Positions 46,754 to 57,482 of a DNA stretch of 64,000 nucleotides are shown here, piece after piece. Every line of letters starts with the position of its first letter. Positions within the stretch are counted from its first letter, which is position 1. The notes below the pieces were generated by a model that saw only the letters and a list, made by a program, of their open reading frames with translations, did not search any database and was not told where the DNA came from. Source of the DNA: Hysterium pulicare CBS 123377 (Eukaryota > Ascomycota > Dothideomycetes > Hysteriales > Hysteriaceae); assembly GCA_000467715.1 (NCBI GenBank), contig AJFK01000182.1, forward strand, positions 1 through 64,000. Reading direction: 5' to 3'. The position numbers and the translations under genes were made by a program.

Positions 46754-47732
46754 GAGGTGATCGTGCTAAAGCAGCCTCTCAGATCAGATCTTGCCAAGGC
46801 GAAATATGAATCTTGAAAATAGTCGGAAACTAATGAGTAAACACAATAGTTGTCTTGCTCGCTAGACCTCTTATTGAAATTAGTGGCCCAAGCAACGAAG
46901 AGATCGACGAGACCTGGAAACATGTCGCATTTGTAATACCGGGAAGAGGGTGTCAGACCCCTGGGAGATCTCCTTATTGCTATGCACAAGGCAAAAATGT
47001 TTTCAAACGGCAATGAACTCGTCAACAAGGCTGAAATTAGCCTCTGCAGCTTCCAGTGTGTCCCATAGTCAAATGGATTGACGAACCACGCTCTCTTTCA
47101 AACAAATCGTCGATGTATTGTAAGAAACCTGCCCCCAACCAATCAGGAGAATGACAAGGAATTGGAATTGATTGATTGTTGGCAGCTTCAGCACCGAACC
47201 CGTGGCCTTGGTACCAAGAAGGGGTCCAATTCGGGAGAGAGTTCGAGAATCCCAGTACATCGCCACGTAAGGCATCGATGTGAGAGGTGAATCATGCATA
47301 ACTTGCAGCAGTCCGAATTGTAGGGATGTATGAAGAGGTTAGAAGGGTGAGAACCGTCGTTATCGAGGACATGAGCGCAAGCCAATGATGTGGCTGATCT
47401 AACCGCTTTCTGCACTTGGCCCCCACAAGCATCTCCAACGTACGTTACATGTAGGTGTACATGCAGGTGTATCATTAACCCTCTTGTATACAGAACCTAC
47501 ACAGGCTTTATGTACCTAATCATTTTCGATATGGGCTTGATAATGGCAACTAGCTTTGATGACTTTTACCAAGCCCAAATAGGCTCTATAAAGTCCCAGC
47601 ACCGGAGTTGATAGGAGCAGACAGAGTCAGCTATTATTATTTTCCGCTTCATTACTGTAGGTAGGTAGGCTAAGGCCACAAAAAATACGATTATACGTGC
47701 ACGGCAATATGAGAGTAACTTACCCGCACCCG
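46754..47732. other. Intergenic region, nothing supported
   Basis: About 980 bases. Several frames of 70-100 codons on both strands lack domains and start or splice evidence. Confidence 0.4.
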
Positions 47733-48329
47733 CTATTCGACTAAAGTCATGAGCTCCTCACTTCTAATTACGGTACCTCTCTTCGCAAAGAACTTCATCA
47801 AAAATTCGTGCGTCTCCTCATTTGGATCCGCACAAGAATCCTCGACCACGAAGAGCCGATAATCCAGATCCGACGCCTGCACCACCGTCGCCGCCACAGC
47901 ACCGCCAGTGGAAACACCTCCAATAAGCAATGTATCGATTCCGCGTTCCTTGAAGATGGCATGGACATCTTGCGGCGCATTGAAGAACGGGCCCACTCTA
48001 TGTTTCCTGACGACGATGTCGCCGTCCTCGGGCGTCACAGCAGGGTGGAATGCGGCCTCTGACGAGTCTACATTGAACTTGGCTGCACGAGAGGGGTCGT
48101 GCTTTAGTTGAGAGAAAGTCGGGTTCGTGTCTGGCACAGTTCCAACCTCGGAGTTGGTGAAGGCGAGGCGGCAGTGGGCGATGGTGATGCCTTTACTTCT
48201 GGCTGCCTTGACGACGGAGGCCGTGTGCGTCATGAGTGCATCGAATTTTGGGTCCATTTTTGCGTATGTGACCTGGAGGTCGAGGAGGAATAGTGCGGTA
48301 CGTGACGGTACAATTTTGTTGGCTGCCAT
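47733..48329 (-). CDS. Isochorismatase-like hydrolase lacking the usual catalytic cysteine
   Basis: A single-exon gene of 198 residues. It starts MAANKIVPSRTALFLLDLQV, where the Asp of the family triad is in LLDLQ. The Lys is probably in VVRKHRVGPFF. The nucleophile region reads LIGGVSTGGAVAATV, where the family normally has Cys after the TxG segment. Here that position is Ala. Some fungal members of the isochorismatase-like superfamily also lack the cysteine, so the protein may have another activity or none. Length and fold pattern are normal. It is divergent from a Zn2Cys6 regulator and shares its 450-base promoter. Confidence 0.85.
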   Translation of the reverse strand: MAANKIVPSRTALFLLDLQVTYAKMDPKFDALMTHTASVVKAARSKGITIAHCRLAFTNSEVGTVPDTNPTFSQLKHDPSRAAKFNVDSSEAAFHPAVTPEDGDIVVRKHRVGPFFNAPQDVHAIFKERGIDTLLIGGVSTGGAVAATVVQASDLDYRLFVVEDSCADPNEETHEFLMKFFAKRGTVIRSEELMTLVE

Positions 48330-48782
48330 ATTTGTGGTAGGACTGAGCTGAAGACCTGCCAGGAGAAATTGAGAAGAAGATCGTTTGAAGCTTTATGATA
48401 ACTGCGATAAATGATTAAAACGATAGCGAATGCTGAAATAAAACTGTTCAACCATCTTTTTGATGTCTCTGCTCTGCTCCGGAACCGGTGTCTACTGACC
48501 GGGACCGGTCAGCATCCGCTGCTGGTCGACACAGTTGCCGAGTGGCTAGATGCCTGCGAATGTCCCCACATGTCACTCCTGCAATTCCAGTCCGCCGATT
48601 TGGTGGCTGCATATCCAAGAGTTAGGAGAAGATTTCATCAGGGGGGTTCGTGGACTTGTCGCGACACCCAGCCTTCCTCAACTGATGGTTGGTCCGTGCT
48701 TTGCGACACCTCTTTTCCCTCCTCCGGTCAAAACGACTTCAGATCGGGCTTCCATCGTCCAACTCGGAATCATGCTGCTAGA
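48330..48782. promoter_or_regulatory. Divergent promoter of the isochorismatase-like and Zn2Cys6 genes
   Basis: About 450 bases between divergent starts, carrying the two CCGG-N2-CCGG elements described separately. No other gene is seen. Confidence 0.6.
48479..48511. promoter_or_regulatory. Two CCGG-N2-CCGG elements, probable Zn2Cys6 binding sites
   Basis: CCGGAACCGG lies at 48479-48488. TGACCGGGACCGGTCA lies at 48496-48511; its TGACCGG and CCGGTCA arms are perfect inverted repeats around a GA spacer. Each contains a CGG-N2-CCG inverted pair, the kind of site Zn2Cys6 dimers bind. They lie about 300 bases upstream of the regulator's own start and 150 bases from the hydrolase start. Confidence 0.6.
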
Positions 48783-50995
48783 ATGGAGGATCCTCAGCCC
48801 CAGCAGACCCCACCCGCATCAGTCCGAAAGAACACAGCATGCGCAGAATGTAGACAACAAAAGGTCTGACGGACAGCTTCCGGTCTTTCGACGCCACCAA
48901 CTCCATGTAAACTAAACTTGCTGGAATAGATGCGATGCGAAGGCGATCCAAGCACCTCGGATCCGCCAGCTTGCTTGCGCTGCTGCCGGTTGAAGATTCC
49001 ATGCGTCTTTTCGGCGCCGTTCAAGAGGACGCATAAGCGGAAGTATGCCTGTCATTATTGAACCGCTCCTGTCTCTGTCATAGAGCTAATTGTCCGTGTT
49101 GTATAGACGGTTACAGGAACTTGAGGAAGAGACTACTGCTTTAAAACGCCAGCTATTGTCTGCTTCTCCAGCAGCACCTGGCAATGCTCTACCTAGTGGA
49201 GATGCTCTGCCTCCACGTCAGGAAGATAATATCGATGTCTCACGGATTCCTACGGCCGGGATAATACGCCGTCATGAACCCTCCGCTGATAATGATCCGA
49301 CCTTGTCGAGGAGTATCGGCGGAGTGGAGCTCGCCCCTGGCATTATTGATGATTGCGTTGAACTGTAAGTCTTCCTCGCTTCTCGATGGACTAGCAGTTG
49401 ATGCCACACAGATACTTCAAAGACTATCATTCCATGCTCCCAATTCTCGACCCTAGCGTAACCCCAAACACGTTCTACCAACATGCTCCATTTCTGTTCT
49501 GGGTTGTCGTCTCCATCGGATCGCGAAGATACACCCGACAACCTACCCTGACTCAAGCCTTAGCTCTACCAGTGACTCAACTTGCTTTGCAGTCGTTAAT
49601 CGTCCGAGCCAAACCGATCGAGCGCATGAAGGGACTGATACTTCTTCTCAATTGGCCATTTCCTTCCGGCCCCTTTTACCGTGACCCATCTTTTCTTCTT
49701 GCCGGTACTCTGCTTCATATGGCGATGCAATGTGGTCTGCATGCACCTACTTTTAGTCAGGACTTTTCAAAGTCATACCTCAAATTACCTGAACAGGAGC
49801 CCCTACGGAGAGCAGAGATGTGGGCATATGTTGTCATCATATACCAGAGGTATACCATCCTGAACTTAACCCCACATCTACCCTTGCTAAGCGTATTCAT
49901 CAGGACATGCTCTGGTAGTGGGCAAGCAAACTTAGTATCATTCGAGACCTATAACGAGCAAATACACCTCAAAGCATTACTGGAGAAGCTACCGGTTACT
50001 TTAAGAATACAAATTCAAATCAGCAACATCATCGCTCGCGCTCATAAAACCTTACTAGATCTCGGGATTCTCTCAATGACTCCGCAGCAGGAACGTACAA
50101 TGGACGCTCTTTTGAAAGGATTCAACACAGAGTTGGACAGCTTGGAGAATCTTGCGTCATCGGGTAGAGACCAAGTACAAGATGCAATTCCATATGCTAA
50201 CTTTTGCTCAGGTTGGGACCACCTCTACATAGCCTCTGCACGTCAAGATCTTGCCGCAATGCACTTTTACAAGTCCGCAGCAACTCTAGACATGCAATCC
50301 TCCATGCTGATTTTCAACGCCACATCAAGTGTCCTGGAACAAATTCGCGACCTTGACAGAGACTACAGCCTACACCGTATATGCACCCGGTCCCTTCTAA
50401 CAGTCACAATAATAAGCTTGGCCAGCATGGCTCGCATCCTCAAAGGTCCATTCGCAGGATATCTGGACCAAATTCGGGGGTACAATCTCTTTGACGCTGG
50501 CGTCCGTTTCGCACGGTCTTGTTCCGTCCAGAAAGCAGACTATGGAGAGAGAGGAGCTGCGTTTGCGGAGCAGGTCTGGAAGAGCAAAAAAGTGTTTCGC
50601 GATCCTGATGGATCAATCAATATTACTCTCCGTGTGAGGAACCGATTTTCGGGTGGTCCATTACATGATGTTATTCGATGCTGGAAGGAGGAATTCTTTG
50701 ATCTCGAGTACATGCATTCTGCGCCTGGCATGGATATTGGTACGCTCTTTACAGTACTTTTGTGCTTTCTGGCCAGCATGTATCGGCTAACGGTGGAGTA
50801 GAAACCGTTATACCCTCGAGTACGACTGCTGGACTCGATGCTGCGCTTGCTCCGAGTTCGGTTCCCAATGGCGGTCCGTCTAATTTCTCCACAGCACCGG
50901 ACTTTTTGTTGAACGATGAGCTTTGGGGAGATTTGGGTCTAGGAATGAGTGACAATTGGGATATGGCTGGGTCGGGTATGAGTTGGACGGCTTGA
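48783..50995 (+). CDS. Zn2Cys6 transcription factor, probable cluster regulator
   Basis: Proposed exons are 48783-48863, 48930-49042, 49107-49364, 49412-50707 and 50755-50995 (about 662 residues). The binuclear cluster is built across intron 1: NTACAECRQQK joined to MRCEGDPSTSD, then PACLRCCRLKIPCVFS, giving six cysteines. A short coil follows (RLQELEEETTALKRQLL). The middle-homology part includes YFKDYHSMLPILDPSVTPNT and SFLLAGTLLHMAMQCGLHAP, usual for fungal-specific regulators. The C-terminal exon is rich in Gly/Ser/Trp (NDELWGDLGLGMSDNWDMAG), like an activation tail. The last intron is the least certain; without it the frame stops at 50801. CCGG-type repeats in its own promoter suggest autoregulation. 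Confidence 0.82.
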
Positions 50996-51148
50996 GTGGT
51001 ACAGGTAATTCTTCAACCATTCCCTTTGTTCTGACTCTATTCCAATATCAATAGTGACTCTAAGATTGGCATTCCCGCCCATTAGTTAGCTACATTGCGT
51101 CTATAGACCCATGGAACCCCTTCAATTCCTCGTCGTTACTCATTCCAA

Positions 51149-52911
51149 CTAAGACTTCTGTTCTTCTTCTTGTGCCTTTTTCTTCTCTTCTCTCTGCCGC
51201 CTCTCCTCCCTCCAACCCATCCCCCATTTGTACTCTACCCAAAGCAAAGATATCGCAACAAGGTAAACCAACCCCAAGAAAGTATAACACCATCCCCACC
51301 CCATACCTTCAAGCATGGAGGCAATTGCCGCCGTCCCCGCGCCCGCAACCCAGCACCGCACCAAACTACTCGCCGCAGACACAGTCGACGGCTTCTCTGG
51401 GAACAAATCTACCAGCAATGAACTCAAAGCATTACTGGAAGACACTTGGCAGTACGCCATTATGAACTCCAGTATCAGCGGCACGGCGAGGTTGACGCGA
51501 TACTGCAACACCCATCCGAAAGGGATATAGGTTGCTACAACGAGCGGTGCGAAAATGAAGACGGGCTGCAAGCGCACTTTTTCGATGGGGAAGTTGCGTA
51601 GGTCGGTCCTACGTTTCTTTTCGAGCGGGAAGTTGAGTCTTTTTGCCCAGCGGCGGTAGTTCCAGTCCATCAGCTTACCGTTGAGTATGGCAGCGAAGAT
51701 CGCGGCGCCGCCGACGGGTCTGAGGAGATAAAAATCAGTCGAAAGCTTCAGGCGGACGCTGATTATAATGCTTACATGTAGCAGAGGCCGACTTTGAAGG
51801 TGCCGAAACCGTACACTTCGCCGAAAAGGGTGGGCAAACTTGCAAGTTGGGCCATCAGAACAAACATGCCCAACGCAATGTAGCAGATGATGAGGCAGGC
51901 ATCCTTTTCGCGCAGTATCACGACCGAAGTCAGCGGGTTCGGAAACTGGAATTTGCGCTTCTTCGCCAGTTCCTGTGCCTTGTCCTCCTTCTCGTCGATT
52001 TCGCTACCCCGTCCTTCACGAATCGCCCTCTTCTTCTCCCGCCGCGCGCTCCAGTACTGAAACGGACTCATCACCCACCAATCCGACGGCGGAATACTCC
52101 CATTCCCGACTACCTTCCTCGACGTCTCTGGCATGAAGAGCGCATACACGACCAAGTAACCCCCACTGATGATAGCCAGGAACCAGAAAATCGACCTCCA
52201 CCCTAGATACTGCGCCAACAAGCCTCCAATCGTCGGCCCAATGGCGGGCGCGAGCATGATGCCTGCGGCAGCTGGGCCAAGATACTTCCCGCGCTCCGCG
52301 GGCGTCGCGACGTCAGCCATCACACCGTACCCCAGCGCGATAGTCCCGCTGCTGCCTGCGCTCTGGAGGCAGCGCAAGACCAGCAGTGCGGCATAAGATT
52401 TCTGCGTCGCGAGCCCGATATTGGCGGCGAAGTAGATGGCGAATGTGAGGATGTATGCGGGCCGGCGACCAGTCGTGTCGCCGAAAGTGCCCATGATGGT
52501 GGGTGCTAGGCCTTGGAGGATCATGTATGTTGTTATTGTCAAGTTGATGCGCCCCGTGGTGGTGTGATAATCCTTTGCGATGTCCGGGATGGCGGGGAAG
52601 TAGATCTGGCCGCTGAGCGGGGAGAAGAATGAGGCGAGGCTGATCATTATTACTATGAAGATACGTTGGGGGCGGGTGAAGACTGTGTGTAGTGGTGCAG
52701 ATGGGGCCTTTGTGAGGCCTTCGGGGTCGTCCGGGGTGGTGGTATTAGGACTGTCATTGGTTGTCGTAGTGTGAACTTCCAGATCTGTAGGTTCTTGGTG
52801 GTTGTTTTGCAAGTTCGTGGGTTCTAGTCCAGATCTAATGCTTGATGTGTGGAATTTGTGACCATCTACCGGAGCGGTGATGCTTTCGCCTTTTGTCTTT
52901 TCTAAATCCAT
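51149..52911 (-). CDS. MFS drug:H+ antiporter-type transporter (DHA1-like)
   Basis: Two exons (52911-51776 and 51719-51149) give about 568 residues. After a polar 75-residue N-terminus come twelve predicted membrane segments. MFS motif A reads GTFGDTTGRRPAYILTF and antiporter motif C reads IMLAPAIGPTIGGLLAQYLG. The central loop is charged (about 60 residues). The fold and motifs match the 12-spanner DHA1 group that exports drugs and small metabolites and includes the yeast Qdr and Aqr proteins. The substrate is unknown. The gene is convergent with the Zn2Cys6 regulator and divergent from the reductase. Its promoter has CCGG-N2-CCGG elements like those upstream of the regulator. Confidence 0.9.
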
Positions 52912-53652
52912 AGTGGTGACGGTGGTGGAATATATGAACGTCGATCCCTGAAGACTGATATTCCTCGCTCTTCTGGGGTGAATAGATTGAAAGCAATCAA
53001 CTACGGTAGACGTGCCGAATGAAGTTCATGAGAGTTTTATATAGGATATTCTTCTGAGATACTGTGCAAATCTTAAAGAAAAATCCGAACTCTAGAAGTG
53101 ATGTCGTTCGTGATTTGCATCTCTGTGATTAGTCCACCGGCTCGAAACCGGCACCGGAGCCGGCTTGTTAAGGCGATTGACTTCAGATTGCAGCCAAAAA
53201 CCGGGCAGTTCCCATTGATCAGCGGTGTGTGTGTGCCGTGTCTCTGCACTTGCTACTCTTTCAATCAACCTCTATGGATTGTAAAAGCACTTAAAATGGC
53301 CTAATTCTTTAAACCAGCCGCAGGACTCCAACCTTCTGTTTACCTCAGACTTACTAGTCTAAAGGTCCCTATCTTCTTCTTAGGAGGATTGCTTGCCTAT
53401 GGCTGCATTTAGCAGGGTGATATCGCGGAGCAGTGTATGCAGGATGCGTGGGAGAACGGCATCAACATTGGAGGTCAGAGACTACACAACCTCGATGTTA
53501 CCCTATTTGGAATAGCGTAAATGACTCATTATGAGCCCAATCGAACTACACTACACTACGTAGCTATCTCATACACGACAACAAATGTATAAAAAAGAAC
53601 TTCGCTACATTGTTATCCCCATACACAAACTGCAACAACTTCCTTCTAAGCC
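52912..53652. promoter_or_regulatory. Divergent promoter of the MFS transporter and PRISE-type reductase
   Basis: About 740 bases between divergent starts. It contains a cluster of four CCGG words at 53137-53163. No gene is seen. Confidence 0.55.
53137..53163. promoter_or_regulatory. CCGG cluster with two overlapping CCGG-N2-CCGG elements
   Basis: Four CCGG words occur at 53137, 53148, 53154 and 53160. The last three form CCGGCACCGG (53148-53157) and CCGGAGCCGG (53154-53163). The outer arms CCGGCTC and GAGCCGG are also inverted repeats. The same CCGG-N2-CCGG spacing occurs twice in the regulator promoter, 4.6 kb away. Confidence 0.55.
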
Positions 53653-54938
53653 ATGTCTCCATCCAAATCCACAAACCAAGCTCTCATCTTCGGTGCCTCA
53701 GGCCTGGCAGGCTGGGCCGTCGTCGACCAACTCCTAAAATCCTACCCCTCTCCAAACACCTTCTCAAAAGTAACAGCGTTGGTGAATAGACCCCTTGATC
53801 TATCCTCATCCTACTGGCCCAAGCCCTCGGAATCAGGTCCAGAATTGCAGCTAGTATCTGGGATCGATCTGACCAGGGGCACGGAAGCGGAGTTTGCGGA
53901 GAAGTTGAGGGAGAAGGTAGAGGGGATTGAGGGTGTGACGGACGTGTTTTATTTTGGTAGGTCAAGGTACTAGGGAGTTTTAAGGGAAAGAGTTATTTAC
54001 AGAAAGCGCTAGCATATAAACAAGAAGACGATCCACCGACTGAAGTAAAACTAAACACCGATATGCTCACACGCGCAATTGGCGCTTTGAATATCCTTTG
54101 CCCAAACCTATCCTTCGTTGTATGGCCTAGCGGATCAAAGGTAACCAATATCCATTTTCCCTCTTCTTAAGACCGCCAGTCTTTATGATTAACCTTCTAT
54201 CCCAAGGCCTACGGTATCCAGCTCCCCGAAAAGCCGTTCAAAGCCCCATTCAAAGAGTCTTTACCTGCTCTTCCAGAGATCCATGCTACTACCTGGTATC
54301 CCGCCTTCCGCGAGGTTCTCAATCGCGCCAGTGCCGGTCGGAAGTGGACTTGGGCTGAAGTAAGGCCCGATGCCATTATTGGCTTTGCGCCTAGCGGGAG
54401 CACGTTTAATTTAACGGCGCACTGGGCTTTATACCTCTCGCTATACGCAAAAATTGAGGGGAAGGGGTCATTAGTCCCGTACCCGGGTTCAAAGAATGGA
54501 TATAACTCCTTATTTAATGAGGCATCCTCAAGTATGATTGCGAAGCTAGCAATCTGGGCATCGCTCCATCCGGAGAAGTGCACAGGTGAAGCCTTCAACA
54601 TCGCAGACCGAGAGAAAGCGGAGACTATGGCGGAGCGGTGGCCAATCTTGGCGGCTTATTTCGGCTTGAAAGGTGTCGAGCCAAGCGAGGATCCTACTAT
54701 CTTGTCGCCGGGAGCATACGTGAAGAAGCATGCTCATGTGCTGGAAGAGCTAGGCATCAAAGGAAGTCAGGTGTGGAAAGCGGAATTCTTGGATACGTAT
54801 GGTTTCTATCTCGATTTTGACCGACAGTTTAGTTTGAAGAAGACGAGAAGCGTGGGGTTCAAAGAGGAGAAGGAGCCTAACGAGAGCTGGTTTGAGGCGT
54901 TCAAAAGGTTTAAGGATGCGGGGATGATACCTAGTTGA
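53653..54938 (+). CDS. PRISE-type NAD(P)H-dependent reductase (SDR superfamily)
   Basis: Three exons (53653-53956, 54013-54140, 54207-54938) give about 387 residues. The dinucleotide-binding start is ALIFGASGLAGWAVVDQLLK. Later blocks are FVVWPSGSK joined to AYGIQLPEKPFKAP, then EVRPDAIIGFAPSGSTFNLT and AFNIADREKAETMAERWPIL. This pattern belongs to the progesterone 5-beta-reductase/iridoid synthase-like (PRISE) family. These proteins reduce activated double bonds such as enones; fungal copies often sit in secondary-metabolite or detoxification gene groups. The catalytic Tyr/Lys pair could not be assigned with certainty. It is divergent from the MFS gene, which suggests that the two are co-regulated. 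Confidence 0.86.
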
Positions 54939-55330
54939 AATTGATGGTTGGGAACTACTAGATTCGAAAGTCTCTAAAACAGCGAATTGTTCCAAGATAT
55001 CCGGTTCTAGTTGTGATTGACCCAGAAACTCTTATCGAAAGGGATAACTCGTGAAGTGGAGTCTATCAAAGGACCCAGATCTTGGAGCTGGAGCATGCTA
55101 GGCCGATCGATATTCTCCTCTTTCTTCTGTCCTATTGCGTTGCTGAGCGACTCCCAATATCTTTTGAAATTTGGTTTTCGGATTAGTTTATAATATTTCG
55201 GCATCTTGTACGGGTTCCGGTACTATACAATTAGGTATTCGTTAGTGAGTTACACTTCGTTATCTTTCTTTTGAACAAAGGAGGACGTCCCCGGAAAGTG
55301 TACGTCCAGTCTTAGTATTGTTCGTTTGTT
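54939..55330. other. Intergenic region, nothing seen
   Basis: About 390 bases between the reductase and the decayed HET gene, whose lower edge is not sharp. Confidence 0.4.
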
Positions 55331-57202
55331 TTGAGATTTGTCGCCTTTGTCTTGGTCGAGTCAACCAAATGTTTGACGGGCCGTATTCAGAAAAAGATCA
55401 ACAAGCCGAATGTTTTTATGGGGTTGTTATTGGCATCCTAGGTATTATTCTTGTCCATTTCCAAATGTTTTTCGAGGAAATCTGCAAGCCCGCAATCTGG
55501 ACCATAATAGCTATTGAGAGTCCTAATCAAGCACTGGATGACTTCGTGGGCGAACGGATCCAGTTGACGTTCGTTATGTGCGTGAGATCGAGGCCACTTC
55601 AATGACTCTCCAAGACGCCGTCGCTGATATGGATCCAGTTTAAGATTCCCATTGAAAGGCAGAAGGCGATACAGCCATCCCCGAGTCTTAAGTCCTTGAG
55701 CGGTGATTGTGGTAGTTTCGAAGCGACAATGATCTATGAAGGAGAGCTTATATTCGAATCCGGGCGGGTTGAATTTAAATTTGAACCTTGATAAGTTTTC
55801 CGCAAAGTGAGCTTCATTATTTCCTCAGGACTACTCTCGAGATTGTTCCGCAAAATCTCTCCACTTAGCAAGCACAGAGCAAGAATACAAGTACTCAGCC
55901 CATACTTCTCAGCGATAGAAGTGGGGAAGATGTCGCCGTATCCAGTCGGCTTGAAAACCTTGCAGAGTTTCCAGTAATGGCAATGCGGTCAGCCTCTTTC
56001 TCGATTGATCGACTGCAAACATCCTCTATTATACTAAGTGTGCTAGGATATTGCGTTATCCGGGCATAGTCCTCTTTAGTGTTGAGAGTGCGCGCTCCGG
56101 TTCGACCATACATATACCCTTGCCAATGACGAGGACCATTAACTATGTTAGGGTCTCGGAGACCGTTGTCATTGTGAAGAACCATCTTGTTCCAGATGAT
56201 GTATTGCTTGATCTTACCCAAGACGTAAGTGACTGGCCAGCGATAGAATTCACCATAAGCTAGGCAAAACATCGTCGTTGCCTGTCGAAAATGTGCTAGT
56301 TGGACTTCAAGCTCATTGGAGACATCTCCAAAGTTATGACTGTTTCCTTTGCGCAGATACTTGCTGTTGGGGGTGAGAAGAACCGTTTTCGATGACGCGC
56401 AATAATCTTCTTGAAATATCCAAGCGCGTGCCCATCTTTCGTCTGATAGAATCCGGAGGATCAAGAGCACTAGCTCAAGGTCGTTAACCCCATCTTTGAA
56501 TACAGGCTTTTCCTCGTCGTCTTTGTAGGTGAAAATTTCCCGAGACAGGAGAGACGAAAGCTGATCGATCTCGAATTGATTCTCGAGAGTGATGGTAAGC
56601 AAGCCAAGAGCACAAGAACTTGCTTCACAACGTCCATGATCTGGACTCCCAGCTTCACATCGTTTTCGTAGAGAGTTTGGTCGCCGGGAAGTTGATAAAT
56701 ACTCTCTTTGTTGATTCATTGTAACTCCACGATTTTGGGCGAATCGAATGCACCTTTCCATGTAACTGTCCGGAAACTCACTCTTATGCCGGAGTTTTCC
56801 AGGTCTTTGAGCGTAGTAATCGAAGGAAGTTGCCATACTGCCATCAGCTGTTGGAGTCCCCTGGGCCCATCTCCAAGAGACAGCAATATATGATCCCTCT
56901 TCATTGTCGTCATGTTCATCCGTCACGGGAAGGGTGAAAATCGGCAAAGGCTCTTCCTCTACTGAATCCCTCGTTGGTGTGAGTCTTCTCCGTTTGGTAG
57001 GACGCCATGAGTTGACCTCCCCATCCAGATCTGGAACACTCGATACGTCGAGAAATCGAAGATTCTGGACCCATTTCTCCGAGTTCTCACGCCGAATCTG
57101 GTATTCCTGAATTTCCAGCAACTGCTGCAAGAATGCTGAAGCGTCGTTGTTGTGTATCTTCCCAAAAGTGAGATCCAAATCGTATTTTATTCTGCCTCGC
57201 AC
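55330..57202 (-). pseudogene. Decayed heterokaryon-incompatibility (HET) domain gene
   Basis: The minus-strand frame from 57202 carries recognisable HET blocks: GSYIAVSWRWAQG, LGLLTITLENQFEIDQLSSL and DERWARAWIFQEDYC, with DRIAITGN further on. HET proteins mediate vegetative incompatibility in filamentous fungi. The domain core looks damaged: a conserved stretch expected in the middle is missing or out of register. Sequence related to the family's C-terminal part continues below 55895 outside the main frame. I judge it broken, with several disturbances. The upper end may also lack an upstream exon. Limits are approximate. HET genes are often variable or lost between strains, so an intact allele elsewhere would not be surprising. 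Confidence 0.65.
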
Positions 57203-57482
57203 GCAAAAAGTAGGAAGTTATAGATGGTATGAGGTTCCATCGTTCTGCTGTGCGTGAGAATGAATTGTGGTTTCACGTGCGCATGAATCATGTTTAGGGG
57301 GGCTTGTTCCCGATGCGGAAAGGCTGGCCGATCTTGATGCGGAGTGCCAACAACAAGTAATTCCTATCTTCATCTTCATCCTCGATTAGCAGTCCATTGA
57401 GTCCGTGTGGCTAGGAAGCGCAATAACACTTGTGCAATTGCTACCCTGTGGGGCTTTCGTGAACAATTGTCGCAAGGATGTT

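Noticed and set aside
47083-47611. Frames between the ZZ-finger gene and the isochorismatase-like gene
   Set aside because: Overlap each other on both strands and have no domain.
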